This document shows positions 59,078 through 64,000 of a stretch of DNA of 64,000 nt, piece by piece. Where the stretch lies: positions 62,001 through 126,000 of the forward strand of contig NZ_CAKKMV010000008.1 in the NCBI RefSeq assembly GCF_918697865.1. The letters are read 5' to 3'. The translations under genes and the position numbers were made by a program. Each line of letters begins with the position of its first letter. Position 1 is the stretch's first letter. Origin of the DNA: Massilia sp. Bi118 (GTDB taxonomy: Bacteria > Pseudomonadota > Gammaproteobacteria > Burkholderiales > Burkholderiaceae_D). Below the pieces are notes generated by a model. That model was not told the origin of the DNA and did no database searches. It worked only from the letters and a program-made list of their open reading frames with translations.

Positions 59078-62000
59078 ATGACCACTCCAGGCTACGGCGC
59101 CGACCTCGGCGCGCTCACCATCTCCACGTCCACCACGAACACGCAGGCTGGCCAGGACACCGGCATCGCCCCGGCGAACCTGGCGATCGCCAGCGCGGCG
59201 CGCACCGAGATCGTCTTCATCGAAGACAATATCGCCGATTACCAGACCATCGCCAGCCAGGCCGGCGCCGGCCGCGAAGTCGTCATCCTCGATTCGCGCG
59301 CCGACGGCCTGCAGCAGATCGCGTCCGCCCTGGCGGGACGCAGCAATGTCGACGCCGTGCACATCGTGTCGCACGGCGCCGCCGGCTCGCTGAACTTCGG
59401 CGCGCTCACGCTCGACCAGTCGACCCTGTCCGAACACAACACCGAACTGCAGGCCATCGGCCGCAGCCTGGCGCCGAACGGCGACATCCTGCTGTACGGC
59501 TGCGATGTCGGCGCGGGCAGCGGCAGCAGCTTCGTGAACGACCTGGCGATCGCCACCGGCGCCGACGTGGCGGCCTCGAACGACTTGACCGGCAATACGG
59601 CGCTGGGCGGCGACTGGAACCTCGAAGTCACCAGCGGCGCCATCGAGACTGCCGGCATCGGCAATGGCGGGCTGGCGTCGGCCTTCGAGGGCACGCTGGC
59701 GCTGCCGTCGAGCTTCACCATCGATTTTGAAACGCTCGGCAATTTCACGGGCGACTGGTCGCACGATCTGTATTACAAATTGCCGCAAGATCCGAGTTAC
59801 GAACTGCACGTTACGGGAACTTATTGGGCACAGATCGATACATCGCCAATGGGCGACACACATATCGTCAATTCCTATGGCTACGGCGGGAATACCGAGG
59901 TGTCGTTCACGGGTGGCCAACTATTCAACCTGTCATCGCTGAGGTTATTTGGCACGGGTAATAACTCGTTGAAGTTCGAAGCGGTGGGCAATGACAACAA
60001 CGTCATTACCTCACGTACCTGGAACTACAACACTGATGGGCTGATCCTCAATTTCAACGGTTTCACCGACGTCAAGGTATTGCGAGTGACGTCGAACGAC
60101 GGCAGTCCCTTCACGTTCTTCATGTTCGACGACATGGCGATCAACAACGTCCATCCTTTCGTCGCCGCCGACACCACCCCGCCCGCCGTGCCGCCGGCGC
60201 CGGCATTTGCCATCGACAACGACACCGGCAGCAGCGCAAGCGACGGCATCACCAAGCTGTCGAGTCCGACCTTCAAGGGCACGGCCGAAGCCGGCTCCAC
60301 GGTCCAGCTGTACGACACCGACAAGGTCACGGTGCTCGGCTCGGTCACGGCCGACGGCGCCGGCAACTGGTCGATCACGCCGACCAACCCGATGGGCAGC
60401 GGTTCGCACGCGCTCAGCGTCACCGCCACCGACGCGGCCAACAACACCAGCGGCTTCTCCGCCACCCTGGCCGTCACGATCGACACCACGGCGCCGGCCA
60501 AGCCCGGCACGCCGGCGCTGGATGCCGGCAGCAACAGCGGCCTGCCCGGCGACGGCATCACGAACGACGCTACCCCCACCGTCAGCGGCACCGCAGACGC
60601 CGGCGCCACGGTCAAGCTGTATGACAGCAACGGCACCACCGAACTCGGTTCCATCGTGGCCGACAACAGCGGCCACTGGTCGATCACGGCCACGACCCTG
60701 TCGCCCGGCGCGCACACCCTGACGGTCAAGGCGACTGACACGGCGGGCAACACGAGCGTCGCGTCGGATGCGCTCAACCTCACCATCGACACCACCGCCC
60801 CGGCGGCGCCGTCGCAGCCCGACCTGAAGGCGGCCTCGGACAGCGGCGTGTCCGACAGCGACGACATCACCGGCAGCACCATGCCGACCTTCACCGGCAC
60901 CGCGGAGAGCGGCGCGACCGTCAGGCTGTACGACGGCGCCACCGAGATCGGCTCGGCGGTCGCCACCGGCGGCGCCTGGACCATCACCAGCACGACCCTG
61001 GGCGCGGGCAGCCACATCGTCAGCGCCGTCGCCAGCGATGCCGCCGGCAACGTGGGCACGCCGTCCACGGGCCTGACGGTGCAGGTCATCACCGATGCGC
61101 CGGCCACCACCGTGGCCGGCATCGCCATCTCGAACGACAGCGGCGTGCCTGCCGACTACCTTACCAATGCCGCATCCCAGACCGTCTCCGGCACGCTGAG
61201 CGCGGTCCTGGCGGCGGGCGAGCGGGTCCAGGTGTCGGCCGACGGCGGCGCGAACTGGATCACCGCCAGCGCCAGCGTCGGGGACGACCACTGGTCGGCA
61301 AGTCTCACCCTGCTGGACGGCGCCCACGACCTGCAGGCGCGCGTGGTCAACGCGGTCGACAACGGCGGCCCGGCCGCTGTCCAGTCCTACACCCTCGACA
61401 CGGCCGCGCCGGCCCTGACGATCACGAGCGATGCCAGCCAGCTGAAGATCGGCCAGAGCGCGACCATCACTTTCACCTTCAGCGAGGATCCGGGCGCAAG
61501 CTTCAGCGCCGCCGATGTCAGCGTCAGCGGCGGCACGCTCGGTCCGATCGCCGGCAGCGGCCTGACCCGCAGCGCGACCTTCACCCCGTCGGCCGATACC
61601 GACGGCGGCGTGGCTGCCATTACCGTGGCCGGCGCTTCCTATGCCGACAAGGCAGGCAACGCAGGCACGGCCGGCCTGGCGCCGTCGCTGCACTTCGACA
61701 CCCTGGCGCCGGCGGCGCCGCCGGCCCCCGTGCTCGATGCCGGCAGCGACAAGGGCTTCTCCAGCAGCGACGCGCTGACCAACGACACCACGCCCACCTT
61801 CACCGGCACGGCGGAGAACGGCGCGACGGTCAGGCTGTACGACGGCGCCACCGAGATCGGCTCGGCGGTCGCCACCGGCGGCGCCTGGACCATTACCGGC
61901 AACACGCTGGCGGCGGGCACCCATGCGATCACCGCCACGGCCACCGACGCCGCCGGCAATACCGGCGCCGCAAGCGCGGCCGCCACGCTCACGATCGACA

Positions 62001-64000
62001 GCACCGCGCCGACGCTGGCCATCACCAGCGACGTGCAGCAGCTGAAAGCCGGCGAAAGCGCAAACATCACCTTCACCTTCAGCGAAGATCCGGGCGCCAG
62101 CTTCGGCGCGGCCGACGTCACGGTCAGCGGCGGCAGCCTGGGCGCGATCTCGGGCAGCGGCCTGACGCGCAGCGCGATCTTCACCCCGGCCGCCGGCATT
62201 GACAATGGGACCGCCGGCATCAGTGTCGCCGGCGGCAGCTACACCGATGCGGCCGGCAACGCAGGCGCGACCGGTTCGTCGCCGTCGCTGCACTTCGACA
62301 CCAGCGCGCCGGCGGCGCCGTCGGCGCCGGACCTGGATGCGGGCAGCGACACCGGCAGCCTGGCCAGCGACGACATCACGGCCGACACCACGCCGACCTT
62401 CAGCGGCACCGCGGAAGCCGGCGCCACCGTGACCCTGTACGAGGGCGCGACGGTGCTGGGCAGCGCGGTCGCGCACAACGGCAGCTGGAGCATCACCAGC
62501 AGCCAGCTGGGCGAGGGCAGCCACACGATCAGCGCCCAGGCCACGGACGCGGCCGGGAACGCCGGCGCGATGTCGTCCGGCTTGACCGTGGGGATCGACA
62601 CCAGCGCGCCGGCGACCACGATCGGCAACCTCGCGTTCTCGAACGACGGCGGCGCTTCCGGCGCCGACTTCATCACCAGCGTGGCGGCGCAGACCGTCAG
62701 CGGCTCGCTGAGCGCCGCGCTGGCGGCCGGCGAACGCGTCGAGGTCTCCTTCGATGGCGGCGCAAACTGGACCACCGCCCAGGTCAACGGCACCAGCTGG
62801 TCGCTCCCGGCGACGCTGGCGGCCGGCGCCCACACGCTGCAGGCGCGCGTGGCGGATGCGGTCGACAACACCGGCCCAGTGGCCAGCCAGGACTACGTGC
62901 TCGACACCGCCGCACCAGCGCTGGCGATCACCGGCAGCGCCAGCCAGCTGAAGATCGGCGAGCAGGCGACCATCACCTTCACCTTCAGCGAAGACCCGGG
63001 CGCCAGCTTCACGCTGGACGACGTCACGGTCAGCGGCGGCACGCTGGACGCGTTGTCCGGCAGCGGCCTGGTACGCACCGCCACCTTTACCCCGACCGCC
63101 GGCCTCGATGGCGGTGTGGCCGCCATCGGCGTGGCTGCGGGACTGTACATCGACGCGGCCGGCAACGGCGGCGGCACCGGCACGACGCCGGTGCTGCGCT
63201 TCGACACGCTGGCGCCGGGCGCTCCGGCCGCACCGGCGCTGGAAGGCGCCAGCGACAGCGGCGTCGCCGGCGACGGCATCACCGGCGACGCCACGCCCAC
63301 CGTGCACGGCAGCGCCGAGGCGCTCGCCGCCGTGACCCTGTACGACAGCGACGGCAGCACCGTGCTGGGCACGGCAACAGCCAACGCCCAGGGCGCCTGG
63401 ACCATCACCAGCGCCACGCTGGCCGACGGCAGCCATGCCCTGCGCGCCGTGCAGAGCGATGCCGCGGGCAACGCATCGGCACTGGGCGCCGCGCTGAATC
63501 TCACGATCGATACCGGCGCGGCTGCGCTGGCGGCGCCGGTACTGCTGGCCGCCAGCGACAGCGGCGCGGCAGGCGACGGCATCACCAAAGTGAGCACGCC
63601 GACCGTGAAGGGCAGCGCCGAAGCGCTCGCCCAGGTGACCCTGTACGACACTGATGGCCAGACCGTCCTCGGCGCTACGCAGGCCGGCGCCGACGGCAGC
63701 TGGAGCATCGCTTCGTCGGCGCTTGCCGATGGCGTGCATGCGCTGAGCGCGAAGCAGGTGGATGCCGCCGGCAACGTCTCCAGCGCCGGATCGGCCCTGT
63801 CGCTGACGATCGACACCGTCGCGCCGGCTGCGCCCGGCGTTCCCCGGCTGTCGGCGACGACCGATACCGGGCGAATCGGCGACGGCATCACCTTTGCCAT
63901 TCCGCTGATGGAAGGCAGCGCGCAGGCGGATGCCCTGGTCACGGTGTACGACGGCCAGAACGCGGTAGGCAGCACCAGGGCGGACGCCCAGGGGCACTGG
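59078..64000 (+). CDS. Giant DUF4347 and Ig-like-repeat surface protein (partial, 5' end)
   Basis: At least 1641 residues are encoded; the frame is open at the right edge. The N-terminal DUF4347 domain (about 45-200) has a His-Gly in VHIVSHGAAG and a Gly-Cys in LLYGCDVGAG, like a clan-CD peptidase dyad. A non-repetitive domain follows (about 205-360). After that come about 13 Ig-like units of about 100 residues: type A with VxLYD and GxWSIT, type B with ITFTFSEDPGASF, type C with AAGERVxVSxDGGANW. No Sec signal peptide is seen. Such proteins are usually secreted adhesins with a C-terminal type I signal, which would lie beyond the window. The ATG at 59078 is close to the sulfotransferase stop. 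Confidence 0.9.
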   Translation, partial: MTTPGYGADLGALTISTSTTNTQAGQDTGIAPANLAIASAARTEIVFIEDNIADYQTIASQAGAGREVVILDSRADGLQQIASALAGRSNVDAVHIVSHGAAGSLNFGALTLDQSTLSEHNTELQAIGRSLAPNGDILLYGCDVGAGSGSSFVNDLAIATGADVAASNDLTGNTALGGDWNLEVTSGAIETAGIGNGGLASAFEGTLALPSSFTIDFETLGNFTGDWSHDLYYKLPQDPSYELHVTGTYWAQIDTSPMGDTHIVNSYGYGGNTEVSFTGGQLFNLSSLRLFGTGNNSLKFEAVGNDNNVITSRTWNYNTDGLILNFNGFTDVKVLRVTSNDGSPFTFFMFDDMAINNVHPFVAADTTPPAVPPAPAFAIDNDTGSSASDGITKLSSPTFKGTAEAGSTVQLYDTDKVTVLGSVTADGAGNWSITPTNPMGSGSHALSVTATDAANNTSGFSATLAVTIDTTAPAKPGTPALDAGSNSGLPGDGITNDATPTVSGTADAGATVKLYDSNGTTELGSIVADNSGHWSITATTLSPGAHTLTVKATDTAGNTSVASDALNLTIDTTAPAAPSQPDLKAASDSGVSDSDDITGSTMPTFTGTAESGATVRLYDGATEIGSAVATGGAWTITSTTLGAGSHIVSAVASDAAGNVGTPSTGLTVQVITDAPATTVAGIAISNDSGVPADYLTNAASQTVSGTLSAVLAAGERVQVSADGGANWITASASVGDDHWSASLTLLDGAHDLQARVVNAVDNGGPAAVQSYTLDTAAPALTITSDASQLKIGQSATITFTFSEDPGASFSAADVSVSGGTLGPIAGSGLTRSATFTPSADTDGGVAAITVAGASYADKAGNAGTAGLAPSLHFDTLAPAAPPAPVLDAGSDKGFSSSDALTNDTTPTFTGTAENGATVRLYDGATEIGSAVATGGAWTITGNTLAAGTHAITATATDAAGNTGAASAAATLTIDSTAPTLAITSDVQQLKAGESANITFTFSEDPGASFGAADVTVSGGSLGAISGSGLTRSAIFTPAAGIDNGTAGISVAGGSYTDAAGNAGATGSSPSLHFDTSAPAAPSAPDLDAGSDTGSLASDDITADTTPTFSGTAEAGATVTLYEGATVLGSAVAHNGSWSITSSQLGEGSHTISAQATDAAGNAGAMSSGLTVGIDTSAPATTIGNLAFSNDGGASGADFITSVAAQTVSGSLSAALAAGERVEVSFDGGANWTTAQVNGTSWSLPATLAAGAHTLQARVADAVDNTGPVASQDYVLDTAAPALAITGSASQLKIGEQATITFTFSEDPGASFTLDDVTVSGGTLDALSGSGLVRTATFTPTAGLDGGVAAIGVAAGLYIDAAGNGGGTGTTPVLRFDTLAPGAPAAPALEGASDSGVAGDGITGDATPTVHGSAEALAAVTLYDSDGSTVLGTATANAQGAWTITSATLADGSHALRAVQSDAAGNASALGAALNLTIDTGAAALAAPVLLAASDSGAAGDGITKVSTPTVKGSAEALAQVTLYDTDGQTVLGATQAGADGSWSIASSALADGVHALSAKQVDAAGNVSSAGSALSLTIDTVAPAAPGVPRLSATTDTGRIGDGITFAIPLMEGSAQADALVTVYDGQNAVGSTRADAQGHW
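60170..64000 (+). repeat. Tandem Ig-like repeats in the giant gene (A-A-A-C-B-A-B-A-C-B-A-A-A)
   Basis: Units of roughly 300 bases. Approximate starts are 60170, 60481 and 60787 (type A), 61090 (C), 61401 (B), 61701 (A), 61999 (B), 62301 (A), 62601 (C), 62904 (B), 63206, 63511 and 63811 (A, last partial). A 65-base segment in the third A unit (60920-60984) is identical to one in the fourth (61829-61893). Confidence 0.85.

Noticed and set aside
60011..63997. Open frame of over 1300 codons on the minus strand
   Set aside because: It lies wholly antisense to the giant Ig-repeat gene, whose frame has clear family motifs. The composition is that of reversed GC-rich codons and no domain is recognisable.
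60170..64000. CRISPR-like regular repeats
   Set aside because: The 300-base periodicity is from in-frame Ig-like domains of a coding gene; no short repeats with unique spacers exist.

Overview
The window is about 64 kb of GC-rich chromosome from a betaproteobacterium, most likely Oxalobacteraceae close to Massilia/Telluria (inference). Supporting signs are the Pcm-rhodanese-TolC, nadK-recN-hemH-grpE-dnaK-dnaJ and hda-HAD-pcnB-folK orders, a PEP-CTERM secreted protein, an FMN riboswitch before ribB, and a giant DUF4347/Ig-repeat protein. No rRNA, CRISPR array or prophage is visible.

Layout. 1-430: the end of a group II intron (HNH end of its maturase, then domains V and VI). It is followed by the 3' remnant of a second, apparently outer, group II intron and then the 3' end of a tRNA-Gly-like gene. 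0.5-5.3 kb: a hybrid histidine kinase and a GGDEF-EAL protein. 5.4-13.4 kb: an AspA/AstE-type hydrolase, a PEP-CTERM protein, trmB, a LytS/LytTR-type two-component pair, recQ, uppP and a YkgJ-like protein. 13.4-20.6 kb: a TetR regulator, pcm-rhodanese-tolC, ribB with its riboswitch, gloA, osmC and a PQQ-type dehydrogenase lipoprotein. 20.6-30.8 kb: a DUF3667-like protein, the nadK-recN pair behind a LexA box, hemH, the grpE-dnaK-dnaJ chaperone genes behind a sigma-32-type promoter, carbonic anhydrase and a MazG-like pyrophosphohydrolase.

30.8-32.9 kb is clearly lower in GC and carries one OLD-family ATPase/TOPRIM nuclease, the only obviously foreign gene. 33-47 kb is a putrescine/GABA catabolic region: gabD, puuD, two puuA-like glutamine-synthetase homologues, a class III aminotransferase, a sodium/solute symporter and puuC. 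A GGDEF protein and a second LytS/LytTR pair are interspersed. 47.3-56.2 kb: a double-receiver histidine kinase, a DeoR-MFS pair, thpR, panB, a DUF486 protein and the overlapping hda-HAD-pcnB-folK operon. 56.3-64 kb: purM, an APS kinase (cysC-like), a PAPS-type sulfotransferase and, 12 bases later, a giant DUF4347 plus Ig-like repeat protein that runs off the window.

The most notable points are the nested introns at a tRNA, the APS kinase/sulfotransferase/giant surface protein cluster (a possible protein- or surface-sulfation module), the single-gene OLD nuclease insertion, REPIN-like doublets scattered between genes, and the putrescine region, which has two PuuA paralogues but no PuuB oxidase.
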